From contig JADNRX010000057.1 in NCBI GenBank assembly GCA_015501595.1, positions 1-64,000 of the forward strand: DNA of 64,000 nucleotides, given 5' to 3'. Origin of the DNA: Hymenopellis radicata. Taxonomy: Eukaryota; Basidiomycota; Agaricomycetes; Agaricales; Physalacriaceae. The number at the start of each line of letters is the position of its first letter. The stretch's first letter is position 1. Positions 1-11,145 of this stretch are shown piece by piece. Made by a program: the position numbers and the translations under genes. Under the pieces are notes generated by a model. It saw only the letters and a list, made by a program, of their open reading frames with translations, ran no database searches and was not told the origin of the DNA.

Positions 1-777
1 CTGACTGGAAGAGGTGAGTGGAGGCGGGAGAGCCGATGATAAGAAGGCCTTACGCCGGAAGATTCGATGGGCAAAGAAGCTACGAAGACAGTCAGATAAG
101 ACCGAGAAACGGAGATAGCATTAGCAGCTGCGATCGAGCACGACCAGTGGACAAGGAACGTCAGTATAGCCTTCAAATACTGACTCCTGAGCGCTCCGCA
201 AGTCTGACAAATTATTTCGACGCACCGTCAGCACAATAGTTAGCTGCGACCTCGTCAGATTGGACAGATAGTAGGCACCGTAAACGACTCACCGCAATGC
301 TCCTGTGACCGCACCCATGATGTCAAGGCCGGACAACGACGGTAATGATGGGGACGGGCGCACCATGGTATGTGATCAATGCGCGTGAAATCGCCGTAAT
401 GGTGGATGAGGTAGTCCCAAGTGGCGACCCAAATGAAAGACGTGTGGAAAATGTCCAGAATCCTGACGCTCTTCAGCGCGCAAATATATGGCGGTTGGAC
501 GGATTCTTACCATATCGTTAGTACCTGCAGAGGATGAATGAACGGCAAAAAGTAGGCAACACGGAATGCTTACCACTAACTTGAGATTAAGCAAGTCAGA
601 AAGGGTACAGCTTGTAATAGATGATTGTCTGGATGACCACGGCGCCTGAAAGTCTGGGAAGAGCAGTCGTCAGTCCTTGATTCCCATCTCGCACCTCAAG
701 ACGCACAGAGACGCGAACATTCCACCAATCAGAACTGCACCAAATGTGCGTGCTACGTCGATGGTGTCGGCAGACAT
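1..777 (-). CDS. DUF6534-like seven-helix membrane protein, 5' part, runs off the window; possible frameshift
   Basis: The start ATG is at 777. Exons at 707-777, 574-654, 511-524 (14 nt) and 364-462 join on good GT-AG signals. They give a helix-rich protein reading IDVARTFGAVLIGG, then VVIQTIIYYKLYP, VLTIWILDIFHTSFIW and DYLIHHYGDFTRIDHIPW. This is the N-terminal pattern of the Agaricomycete family whose C-terminal domain is DUF6534: multi-pass membrane proteins of unknown role. Further segments such as FFAHRIFR continue towards base 1. Near 603-606 (minus strand CCTTTCTGAC) one extra T throws the frame off within exon 2; dropping it would give the expected Pro-Ser-Asp. The gene may therefore be a recent pseudogene, or the base may be a sequence error. 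The family call is from memory of the pattern. Confidence 0.6.
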
Positions 778-799
778 GAAGGATGATGGGGGAGCTCAG

Positions 800-1940
800 G
801 AGGACGAGTCCATGTGTAAGTATTTATGAACTCAAATTTGTGGACGTCCGTTGTTGCCGAAAGACCCTGGGTTCTCCCTGAGGCCTGATTGGGAGGCTAT
901 ACCCGAGATGACGGAATCTGGTGGGAAGCTATCCGTACTTGTCCACCGCATGCTCAAGGAAACGGTGTAAGGCCGGTACCGTATAACGTGAGATTTAGAG
1001 ACCACACAACACATCGGGGTAACAAGAAGTCGAAGTTCTGAGGATCAGGTGGTTACTGCCTCCGGTGACCGTGCATTCCATCAGTACACATTGGTACCAG
1101 CCAATGGGCGAAGGTTATTTCCATCAATGGATGCAGGTCAATTGGATGCAGGGCACTGTGGGGCACTGACAAGATATCCCAAACGATGTGTAACACCGTC
1201 GCGTCGGTTAGGAAAGCTCCATTGAAATGAAATGGAGTGGCAACCAAGTGACAACGCGCTCATACGATTCGTGCTCGGCCAAGAAAGTTTGTGAAACAGG
1301 AGGATGGCTGTCGCAGTCGCAACGACATCGGAATCGGCGCTCGTTGGGCGGAAAGGCGGTATTGACGGTTACTGAGTTACCAGTCTTCCATTCCGTGCCA
1401 ATCATGATTCATTACGGAGCAATGCAGATGGATAGTTCGACGGAGTCTTCGTTTTTGAGCGACAACATGAACGGGTCAGAAAAGACAGAGTGTGGCTGTG
1501 CTACGATCGGTTTCCTTCTTGACGCTTTGACAACTTGAACCGTTGGTCGCCAAATTGAAAATAACGTTTTCCGCACTGCCTCCAAACTTCCTGCTGTATA
1601 CTATCTGAATCCAACCCAGATATGAAGCATTGTTTACATTTTTGTAGCGCTAAACCTGTGTTCGAAACAGACGTCTCTCTACAGGCGCCATCGTGCGCAT
1701 CTTTTTTCGGCTTGTTCTTGTCTCTTCTATCTGTCTCTTGTCGCCTCAGTTTCTCTTTCGACGCTTTCTCTAGTTGTACTTCGTGACACCTTAAGCGCTC
1801 TCCTAATCACCGACTATCTATAACTGGTTGGTGCCGCTATCGGCACTTCTCCATTAAACTTCGCATGATTCTCATGCACATCCCGTGCCTCACCAGGCGC
1901 CTAACGTCCGTTGAACATCGACCACCATCGTCCATGCAGC
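800..1940. other. No supportable gene
   Basis: Short open frames occur on both strands between the DUF6534-like gene and the methyltransferase, but none shows a family motif or a consistent exon chain. The pyrimidine-rich stretch at about 1680-1860 precedes the start at 1941 and looks like the promoter and 5' leader of the methyltransferase gene. Confidence 0.4.
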
Positions 1941-3057
1941 ATGTCGGCCACCACGTTGAGGGATATAATCTCTTCCGAGAATCCCGGTGCGAAGGATCTG
2001 TTCAAGTTGAAGAACAAGGCTCGTTTACTATATTGTTGCGAAGTAAATTATATTTTGACATGCACTACGCCCAGGTTCGACAGGATAAGATGCTGCGTCT
2101 GCATATATCCGCACAGCAGGACGTCGCCGATAATGCAGACGAGGACCTAGGTCAGACGTGGTTCAAGAAGATGGCCAAGATTATGGGTCAGATTGACAAC
2201 CATGTCAAATACTGCGTCCCATTCCCCAAAGTCGGGCGCCAGTTTCGCTTCCTAGACCTTGGGTTCGTTCCGTAGATATTCAATCTGCTCTCAACTCATC
2301 GCGTCACAGCTGTTGTCCTGGTGGTTTCTCCACCTACATCCTCAAAAAGAACAAGACGTCTACTGGACTCGGCGTATCTCTTCCTCCTGATGCAGGCGGG
2401 CATGCCTTCCTGATGGATCCAGTGTTGCAGGAGCGCTACAGCGTCATCTTCTCCAACATCGTCCAGTTTCAGCTTGGCCTTGAACCAGTTTTCTACCCAT
2501 ACACACACCCTCTTCCCACGTTTCCTCCCCTTCCGCCCCAATTAACCTCCCGAGAATACGATTTGATTCTACTTGACGCTCACCAACTGCGCAACCAAGT
2601 CGATGCGGGCGCTCTCTTAGCTGTTTCCCAGATCATCATCGCGCTATCGACGACCAAGGTGGAGGGCAGTACGATTGTTATGAAGCTATCCAACGCGGAA
2701 ACGCCGTACACCGCACGCATTTTGTTCATGCTTTATATGCTTTCGTCCTCGCTGATCGCGTATAAGCCTTACCTCATGCACCGCACGAAGGCCACGTTCT
2801 ACGCTATCGCTCGCGGTGTAGGTGGCGGCGCCGTACGACACTCCTATCTGCAGAGGTTCCTCCCGCAGTTCCAGACACTGTGGATGGAATTGCTCACTAG
2901 GCAGAACTCAATGTTCGGCAACCACGATCTTGATTTCATCGCATCGGACTCAGATCTGATTGCTTATGCCCCCATATTGAATGACCTCTGTAGGGACGTA
3001 TGGGAGGTTCAGAAGAACGCGCTGGCAGCGCTTTCCGAAACCCTTGGGGTCAATTAG
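1941..3057 (+). CDS. FtsJ-like (RrmJ-type) SAM-dependent methyltransferase domain protein
   Basis: The model is 345 aa with exons 1941-2042, 2075-2262 and 2310-3057. Splicing out 2263-2309 (GTTCGT...CACAG) makes the classic FtsJ motif I, DLGCCPGGFS, followed by TYIL. Downstream are the motif-IV-like YDLILLDAHQLR and a strand reading STIVMKLS that resembles the catalytic-Lys strand of FtsJ enzymes. Such enzymes 2'-O-methylate rRNA or mRNA caps; fungal expanded copies are mostly uncharacterised, so the substrate is unknown. The first intron (2043-2074) would be only 32 nt. It keeps the frame, but the adjoining bases also read YFDMHYAQVRQ in another frame, so a real frameshift is an alternative. 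There is a single stop and no obvious partner gene. Confidence 0.75.
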
Positions 3058-3471
3058 GACTTTTTCGTCAGCATGATCGTTCTGTGGATTAGCTACGTTG
3101 TTTTCGGTTAAGCATGTACTACTAGTGTACATTACGAGTTTGAGTTTTAAGTAGTATATGTAGTATTTTCGGAATTGAGCATATCTCTAAAGGAAAGAAC
3201 CGCTTGATCGACATTTCAATCTTCCACGGGGCCACGAAATCACATTGAGAAACATGCTTCAACATGCTTCATGTGCTACATTCCTCCAATGAAAGCCACA
3301 CGAAATTAGTGGAACGTCGTTGAGTGAATATCACCAAACTTCTGTCCTATGCTCAAGTTTCATATACTACTTACTGTATGATTTCAATTTCGACTACACG
3401 TTGAATACTCGTACTTTATAGCCATAGCCTGCTAAGCATTCGGTCTGAGGTATGTACAGTACTCGTCGAAT
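3058..3471. other. Intergenic, no gene seen
   Basis: AT-rich 3' flanks of two convergent genes; no open frame of note and no clear repeat. Confidence 0.4.
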
Positions 3472-5157
3472 TCAGAAGTGCAGCTGATGTCTAAAATCAC
3501 CTTTACTGTCGCCGGTCCAAGTGGCGTCCATACGCAACCCCCCTGCCTTCATCTTCTGAAAACGCGCCTCGTGAGCATCTGAAACAAGAGGATCGACCGA
3601 AGCGGCTTCCACATCATGAATAGCCAGTTTGACATTTTTCAGTCGCCCAGCTTCATGACGCGCCAAGAGCATATCCACGAAGGAGGTATTCATGAAAGCG
3701 CATTGGTTATCGAATGTTGTAAATTCGATCGCCTGCAAGGCAGGTAAATAGGTATGCACCGTCTGGCTCCGAGTTGTATCTCCCGATACCCCCGCAAGGG
3801 CCCGTGTCAACGCCAGTATGGTCTCGTTCGCCAGAGGTGCAGACTTATGAAAGTCGACCGTCAGTTTCTCGAGGTGGGGTGTTAACGCGAAGATGTTTAA
3901 GAGACAAGGGATGGGAATGTGGCAGTGGCGGAAGGTGAGCCGCCTCAGATAACAGCGAGAGTTGCTCAAGAGATCGATGACCCCCGGGAGCACGCCTTGG
4001 AGCACCTCTCGTTCGTGACCGCCTGGTTGGACTCCCAAATCGAGCTCGGTCAGATGGGGAAGGGTCAGACGGCATAGAACGCTAGCGCCGGATACTGTCA
4101 AGGATGTAAGCGCTGCGTGATCCAGACGTGGAGCCGGTTTCGGAGGAAGAGCCACGTCTTCAATTGTAAGCTTTTTGGAAACGAATTTGAGGGTACGCAA
4201 GTTGGGACAGGCTTGCAGTACGGGGAGTAGCGCCTTGGTGACCTCGTCGTCGGTCAACCGAGGAGTTTCATCGGAGACAGATTCGAGAAGTAATGGATTT
4301 AGAACCACACTGGTGAAGGGGATGTTATGGAGGGAGAGGGTCCTGAGATTGGGTGCAATTTCAAAAGCGTAAATTTTGGTCAGACGTCCCCACGAGAAGT
4401 CCTCGTCATTGTCCGAATGAAGAAGGACTTCCTTCAGCCGCGGCACGCGCCCGCGCACTGCGGATAGACCCATGAACATGACTTCCGGCATGCAAAACGT
4501 GGCGCTCTCCCATTGCGCTGACCGCTCCATCAGCGTGCCAAGAAGCGCGAACATGAATGCAATCTCTTCTTGCGACACGTCGTCGTCGTTTAGATCGACC
4601 GCGCCCGCTCCCGTTTCATTAAGGATATCGATGTGAGCCCGTAGCCCACGGTTGCCTCCTATCCGATCTAAAACTGTATACAAGACGGAATAAGGATCAC
4701 GTCGGGAGGCGAGCCATGGAAGGTCGTTGAGAAGAGCGGTGAATAGTTCTGTGCACGACAGAGATACTCGACGCCATCTACGACAGACCTGGCTCAATAT
4801 CCAGGGGATTTTGCGCAAATCATTGTCGGCGCCTTCCGATGAACTGGATGATCCGGTGGCGAACAGAAAGAGTTCCTGCAGAATCTCAAGCGGTACGCGT
4901 CTAATTGGGGCCATGACAGACTGTAAGCGCTCTTTCTGCTGCAAAAGTTCCGCGCGACGCGTTTCCAACCTCAACACGTGGTCCTTGGTCTCTGGGACCG
5001 AAGCCTTTTTGTCGTCGATTTCCGACAGGAATGCATCCAACGATTCGATCTGCTCCTTGATACAAGGAATGTCGCGTTCCGTAGGGGGTTCGTTGGACTC
5101 CAGAAGATGTTGGGCAGTTTCGGGGAGGGCATATGTAGGAAGGGTGGTGGTAGACAT
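3472..5157 (-). CDS. F-box protein with C-terminal leucine-rich region
   Basis: Intronless, 561 aa. Residues about 25-80 form a charged helical stretch (IKEQIESLDAFLSEI, then RRAELLQQKERLQS). It is followed directly by an F-box-like segment, RRVPLEILQELFLFAT and later ILSQVCRRWRRVSLSC, the usual layout of Agaricomycete F-box-like proteins. The remaining ~430 residues have irregular leucine-rich repeats (NLRTLSLHNIPF, LTSLTVSG, LTELDLG, LRRLTFRHCHI). By family, it would dock on Skp1 in an SCF ubiquitin ligase and recruit a target through the LRR. The target is unknown; the family is hugely expanded and fast evolving in these fungi. Neighbours give no functional link. Confidence 0.85.
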   Translation of the reverse strand: MSTTTLPTYALPETAQHLLESNEPPTERDIPCIKEQIESLDAFLSEIDDKKASVPETKDHVLRLETRRAELLQQKERLQSVMAPIRRVPLEILQELFLFATGSSSSSEGADNDLRKIPWILSQVCRRWRRVSLSCTELFTALLNDLPWLASRRDPYSVLYTVLDRIGGNRGLRAHIDILNETGAGAVDLNDDDVSQEEIAFMFALLGTLMERSAQWESATFCMPEVMFMGLSAVRGRVPRLKEVLLHSDNDEDFSWGRLTKIYAFEIAPNLRTLSLHNIPFTSVVLNPLLLESVSDETPRLTDDEVTKALLPVLQACPNLRTLKFVSKKLTIEDVALPPKPAPRLDHAALTSLTVSGASVLCRLTLPHLTELDLGVQPGGHEREVLQGVLPGVIDLLSNSRCYLRRLTFRHCHIPIPCLLNIFALTPHLEKLTVDFHKSAPLANETILALTRALAGVSGDTTRSQTVHTYLPALQAIEFTTFDNQCAFMNTSFVDMLLARHEAGRLKNVKLAIHDVEAASVDPLVSDAHEARFQKMKAGGLRMDATWTGDSKGDFRHQLHF

Positions 5158-5159
5158 TA

Positions 5160-6840
5160 GGCAACAGGCTGTGGGACGCGTCAGTAGACATCATATGTGG
5201 CGGTCGCATAGCTAGACTGACCGCTGAAAACGCTTCTAGATTATATGTCCTAATTACCGTAGGCCAAGGGGGGCAATTCTCGAATGAATGTGACAGTGGA
5301 TCGAATATCCTCGGATTCCTTACAGCTCAGCGTGAGAGCAGGAAAGAAAGCTGGAAAGACCGGAACGAAACCGGCATGTCAGATGGCCATCATTTTACAT
5401 AAGAAATGACAGACTTGTCACTTGTCCGAAGTTGTCGTTGTGGAACGTTGTCGTCCAAATAGTACGCGCTATCCACGCGCTGGTCCTTTGCTGCAGAGGC
5501 GCGTGTTGTCTAAGCGCCCGCGCCGGCTGTTGCAAGTATGGCGCGAGCCAGGAGCTACGCAGGCGGGAGCGATCCGAACGCTGCAGCCAAACATCGACCA
5601 AACAGGAGCTGCAAGTTGTGCCAGTCGCTCTTGGGTGTTAAAAAAAAATATAATAAGGTTTCGATTATATAATGCATCAAGGGTTCGAGGATTAGATTAG
5701 ATTTGATGTGTTACTGTATCTACTTGTCCTTCAATTGTACTCGGATTCAGCTTTTTTTCCACCCAAGAGCGAATGGGAAGGAGTCTGACAGGACCACCGC
5801 CCTGCACCGCATTTGCACCGGCAGCAGAGGACCGGGATCCGTTTACCGATGGGGAGGGAAGATGACACTATGCTATTCAATAAACAAGCGAAAAAGACTG
5901 GCTGGGCTACCGAAACTGACGATTTGCTGCAGTACGCGATATGTTGATGAGCGCGTAGCTCAGGAGTCAGCGGCATTTTCCGAGCCGTCGGCCAACCGTC
6001 GGCTTCCACCTTCCTTCCAACCGCCATCTCCTTTTCAGCCGAGCTTCAGTTCTTTGGGTTGATTTATCCAATGGCTCTACAATGCATCAAACAGAGGTCA
6101 ACTGCAAAATATGACTTTCGCTGTTGCGTTGTAAGCAAAAAGTGACTTGAAATGGGCCGAGCTAATACTTTCAACAGTCGTTACTGCACTGCACTCATGT
6201 CATAACAAGCTCTGGAAAAGACAATTACTGCCTGCTGCTTGCGTTGCGATATCCTCAGGATCTGCATTTTTGAATTGCTGTCCGAGACGTGTTATCGGTC
6301 CGAGCAATTCCCAGTTCGCCACATCACTGAGTGGACATTCTTAGTGGCGTTTATCTTCCTGAGCATATCGAGTATGTACTCCCTCGAAGAAGACTTGTCG
6401 AAAACATCTACGATTTCTTGCTCTTCCACGTGAGGGAATTATAACTCATTCCAACGAGGCGCATCAACTATTTATTTTACATTCAGATTTCTTCTTCCCA
6501 TTCTCGATCTGAACTGGCCCTTTACAGAGACTTTTCGCCGGTACAAGTCTCGTTGAGGCACGATTCAATGCGCTCTATTCATCCCATACGTTCCTTGCTG
6601 CAGAGTTCATAACGGGAGCTGCTCCGGGACTCGTAACGAGCTCCATTATATACGCAAATTACAAACTAACGTCGTCCTCCAGCTTCCCTAAATGACTTCC
6701 AGGTTTATTGCCTCCACCTCGATGCACAATTTGTGTGTCAGTGTGCTTATGATCGAGTCACGCGATCATTTCCTAACTCTGCCAACAAACAATTCTGTTA
6801 TTCCATTGTTCGCCCTCCAACCACCACCACCGGCTTCAAG
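5160..6840. other. 1.7 kb without a supportable gene
   Basis: Small open frames on both strands lack motifs and compatible splice sites. The last ~150 bases before 6841 are pyrimidine-rich and probably hold the promoter and leader of the WD40 gene. Confidence 0.35.
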
Positions 6841-8443
6841 ATGAGCAGTTCTTATGACAGAATGACCGACCGCCTCTCTCCCAACCTATTTCTATATCCC
6901 GAATCCCCTTCTAGATTCGTTGGCACTCCGGTGGTTTATCCTCCCCAACAACCCACCGGCCAGCCATTCGTCTTGGGTCCCAAACGCAGTCACCCAGTTG
7001 AATACGAGGTTGCTGGTGACGAGGGCAAGCGACGCCTACAGGACGAAGCCTTCAAGAATCTCCTGCTCGCAGCAGTTTTGCCCGATGTTCGTCGCGTATT
7101 TTGGACATCTATTATTTATTATCTCATCTCTGTAACAGGTTACTCCAGACTTTCTGTCTACCAATGGTCGTCTCTTGTTTGGACGTCCGCACTCCTACCA
7201 GGAAACTCCCGAGCAGAAAGCACTCAGATCCCTCACGGGGCCTTACTACATTCCGAGCGCCTCCAAGGATGACTCGCGTTCTCCTGCACCCAGCCTCACC
7301 CTCGATCCCGCATCTGCTAAAGAAAACATGGATTGGGAGCTGTACCACCTCGAATTCGACGTCTCCGACACGTACAATCCGCTCTACAATGTCCCTCTAG
7401 CATGGGCGACTTCAGGACATCTGTTTTATCCCATAGGCCGTAAAATATACCGTGACATCCCTGATGACGCCCTCTGCGAGTTCATCCGCAATGTGGATGC
7501 TACAGCGATGGCGTCAGGGTATTTTGGCCTAGATCGAGTTGAGTCTGTCGTCTGCGTCTCATACCAGACGCAGCAGTTATCAGTGCGAGATGCGCTCACG
7601 GGCACCCTGCTCTTCCGCCATAACTGCAAACGTTCGAGGAAGGGCAGCTACACGGCCGTGTGCTGGCACGAAGGCAAGCTCAGCGTTGGCTACTCTGCTG
7701 GGGCACCGCATCATTTCGATGTTACTAGCCGAAAGGTGGTCAGTTTGCTTGGGAACAAGGCGATGAAAACTAGAGGCGTACATGATTGTGATATCACTCG
7801 TATCGCTTGGAGCTCGGATGGCAGATTTTTTGCGAGTGGGGATTGTCGCGGCAACGTTGCCGTATGGGCAGCAGCTGGAGGATTGATAGGCGTCGTTCTA
7901 AGGCCGATCGTGCACCATGGTATCGACAGAGACAATGTCGAACATGCAGTCACTGTATGTCCCATTTCGCCTTTGGTCAACTAGGAAATTATCTGATATA
8001 CCTCGTTGCAGGCCCTGGCTTGGTCCCCAACAAACCCCGCTCTCTTGGCTACTGGCGATGCGCATGGTGTTACCCACTTCTTTTTCGTCACCGCCTCCGG
8101 GGCGGAGGAGCATTCCTCTGGATGCATTAAAGGCCACGCCATCGTGATCAACATACACTTTTCTCGGCGCGTGCCCGAGTTCATTATCGTTTACGGAGAA
8201 CCGTCTGTCTCTGCCGGCGACAACGTCAAGTCCAACACAATGTCGGCGCACCACATGGATAACTTGCAGCATCTTGGGGATCTGCACTTGCATCGTGAGC
8301 CATGCAGGGATTGGTATGAGGACGAGGAAGACACTGCGATTGAAGGTAGCGTGATGAGTGCCGACGAGACGAAGATAGTTCTCGCGGTTCCGGAGGAGGG
8401 GATATTGGTATTCTGGAGCGCATGGGGTGCAACCCAGACCTAG
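6841..8443 (+). CDS. WD40 protein of the Cdc20/Fizzy-like type (copy 1)
   Basis: Three exons: 6841-7095 (or ending 7086), 7139-7954 and 8012-8443, giving about 500 aa. The N-terminal region has the order expected of Cdc20/Cdh1 relatives: a short Asp-Arg segment (YDRMTDRLSP), then RRLQDEAFKNLLLAAVL, which resembles the 'Y..LL+.EL' element. A beta-propeller follows with recognisable blades: PLAWATSGHLFYPIG, TAVCWHEGKLSVGYSAG, ITRIAWSSDGRFFASGD...VAVW and ALAWSPTNPALLATGD. Cdc20/Cdh1 proteins activate the anaphase-promoting complex, but this one is strongly diverged, and no C-box or IR tail is obvious, so APC/C activity is not claimed. A paralogue with the same architecture and the same last intron position lies at 42411-44012 on the other strand. 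Confidence 0.75.
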
Positions 8444-9689
8444 TAACGACCATGACCTTCTCATTTCTTAGTTATTGTTCATTCCATACAAGACTGTTGT
8501 ACTTATCACCTAGCATGTAACCGATATTTTTTGCTGAAGCGATAGCACGGCTGTATCACAGCGCGGCTGTCAAACTCCCTAGTAGTTTGAAAGGGTAATC
8601 TCATTTTGTCAACATCTCTGCTCCAAAGTGTCTGCAGACGCTTCAGAATATGTAGTACGGCTTCAGTTTCGTACGAGCACTCCCTTGATTGCCAGATTAA
8701 ACGCAACACCTAAAAATATAGCCAGGTATGGTGTTTACTCTAACTTTGAAACTGTGGCGCAAAGTGGGATTCTGTGGGAAGGAACTTGGGATCTTAGGAT
8801 ATTCGTGACCATGTATGGAAGGACATGTGAAACTCGCCTGGCCGAATGCTGTACGAATGTCAGGCTTGCGCAACGTTACTATGGGCACATATACACCAGG
8901 ATTGGCATCGATCAACCGCGTCAGCTATTATGTGTTCGCTCTGCGAGTACATGAGCTTTATCATCCCGCGCCATGCCCGATAACTGAGAGTCATAGTCCC
9001 GAAGGTCAACATTGATACTTCTCTTGCTGCAGGGCCCGTGATAGACAGACAGATAGATATATTTTGAGGTGCATCAAGCCCATATAGAAAAAAGCACAGT
9101 CGGTACTACACTGCGTATGCTACGGAACCGAACCCACGGTGACCTTCTCCGTGAGAGCCCGTCCATGGTCTACTGTTTCGAATATGCACGTTGTCAACGT
9201 GAACTGGAATTGAACGCGCCTTGAGTAGATACCGTTTTACGGTGATGACAACCTGTGCATGACATGCGCATGACTCGGACTGGGAAACGGAGAAACGGTC
9301 ATTAAGCGACTGAGGATCGGCAAACACGACACATCATCGCCCGGCACGTACTGTATGACTGTACTCAATTCTTGGGCACTCTAGTCTCTACTACAGGTCC
9401 AATATGCCTTCTGATTATACATCGATGCGCGGCGTGTTCGCGTGTAGTTGGTAAGCCATGAACTTTGCGACTTACGTGACTGAAACGGATTTGTACCTCT
9501 TCGCGTCCTGGGCGCCACAGGAACTCCGGTATCCCTAGCTTTACTAAACTAGGGTGTATATAAAGCGTTCACGGCCAAAGGCTTCCCTACATTACTATTA
9601 GCAAAGTGCTTCACGTCTCCCAAACGTATAAAAGACGTACCTGTCTCAAGCTTGAATTGCCCCTCACTGTCCCCCCCTTTCTTCAAAAA
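8444..9689. other. 1.2 kb intergenic, no gene seen
   Basis: No consistent coding structure. It ends in the aldolase promoter (TATA at 9627). Confidence 0.35.
9627..9634 (+). promoter_or_regulatory. TATA box of aldolase copy 1
   Basis: TATAAAAG lies 56 nt before the ATG at 9690 and is followed by the pyrimidine-rich run CCCCCCCTTTCTTC, the usual core-promoter layout of a strongly expressed fungal gene. Confidence 0.5.
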
Positions 9690-10704
9690 ATGGACCGATA
9701 CAACGCCCTCCACCAGCGCCAATCGCCCAACCTGCGCAAGGCGATTGCGGACGCCATGGATAACGACCAGATCCTCTTCGGCTGCTGTATCGGCGTGCCT
9801 TCCGAAGAAATCTGCAAGGTCATCGCAGCCACCAACGTCGACTTTGCGTTCATCGATGCTGAGCACACTCCCTTCTCTCCCACGCTCATGGCTGGCATGG
9901 TACGCACGCCAGTGCTCCTCTCTAATGTATTAAGCCATGTTGTCCGATCGTAGGTCCACACCGTGAAGATGTATTCGGGAGGGCGGATGATCCCCGTCGT
10001 CCGCGTCCCGTCGCACGCGCACGAATGGGTGGGGTGGGCGCTCGATGCTGGCGCAGGCGGGGTCATCATCCCGCACACCGAGACCGCCGAACAGGTCCGC
10101 GCCTCGATTGCGGCTGCGCGGTTTCCGCCCCACGGACACCGTTCCTTCCCGCCGTTTGCCCGTATGTGGTCTCATCGCGCGTCGCCGCCGGACGGTTTTT
10201 AATGATAATTCCCCTGTAGTCCTCCCTGGCGCACAGCAAGCCGCCCCGGAAGGCAAGACATGGATGGACGTCGCGAGCGAGCATTGTGCAGTCATACCCC
10301 AGATCGAGAGCTGGCTGGGTGTCCAGAATTTAGAGGAGATCATGCAGATTGAGGGTGTCGATGCTATTAGTGCGACCTCCACTTCCTCATCGTCGTGATA
10401 CTAACTTGAAGGCTTCGTTCCAGTGATTGGCCCCATGGATCTGGGAATGGACCTCGGAGGCGACCCCGAGCGTCTCGCGGAAGCTATGGAGCAAATCGAG
10501 TCCCTCGCACGAAAGTATCGCAAGCCTCTTGTCGGGTTCGCGCCCGAGCACTTGATCGTGGACAAGTTCAAGGCGGGGTATCGCATCATGGCCAACCTCG
10601 CGGATACCTGGATTCTGCAGAGTGGGATTGACGCAGGTTATAAGAAGGGCAGGGATATTATTGAGAATTATCAGAAGGAGCAGAGGCAGGGTTTGCCCAA
10701 CTAG
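9690..10704 (+). CDS. HpcH/HpaI aldolase family protein (copy 1)
   Basis: Four exons, 9690-9899, 9954-10161, 10220-10369 and 10424-10704, joined on good signals (intron 3 carries TACTAAC), give 282 aa. Hallmarks of the metal-dependent pyruvate aldolase fold are present: FIDAEH near residue 60, VVRVPSH, DAGAGGVIIPH, AVIPQIES with candidate metal ligand Glu169, and IGPMDLG with Asp195. Family members cleave or form 2-oxo acids by retro-aldol chemistry on pyruvate (for example 2,4-dihydroxyhept-2-ene-1,7-dioate in homoprotocatechuate breakdown). Fungal homologues are predicted cytosolic and their substrate is unknown. Two full paralogues (20782-21790, 32360-33369) keep all three intron positions. 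An aromatic ring-cleaving dioxygenase at 34885-36227 makes an aromatic-catabolic role conceivable but unproven. Confidence 0.9.
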
Positions 10705-11145
10705 TGCGCAAGTGTACGTGGATTTGTGCAGCCAATCGCGAAGATTGAGAAGACAGCGGGGAAATGCGGATGAGAGACCAAGTCGACGAGCCTGTTCCTC
10801 ATAGAAGCACAACCGAGAAGCTCAGAAGTCCTCCATGTCCATCCTAGCTAGAAACCTTCCCATAGAAAGTGACAACTTGCAAGTAGTATTCGAAGACTGT
10901 TTTTGCCTGTTTGAGGATTTCATTGAATCGATGTGGAAAGAGCGTAGAAGAGTCTTCAAGAGGGCTCCGACCTTCAAGCAGGACTAAGTCAAGTTAAGGT
11001 TGAAGTAGTAGCGATCGCGACTGCTTGATGCCTCTCAGTTAGCGCCGGCAGTTTCCGTGCCGTGCCGTCTTTTCTTTCCGACCACCACCTCGACTTCCGA
11101 GCTGACGCGCCTGTCGCGGCTATCCCTCTCAAAAGCGGTGAAAAA
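10705..11145. other. Intergenic, no gene seen
   Basis: 440 nt between the aldolase stop and the OXA1 start; no coding signal on either strand. Confidence 0.35.
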
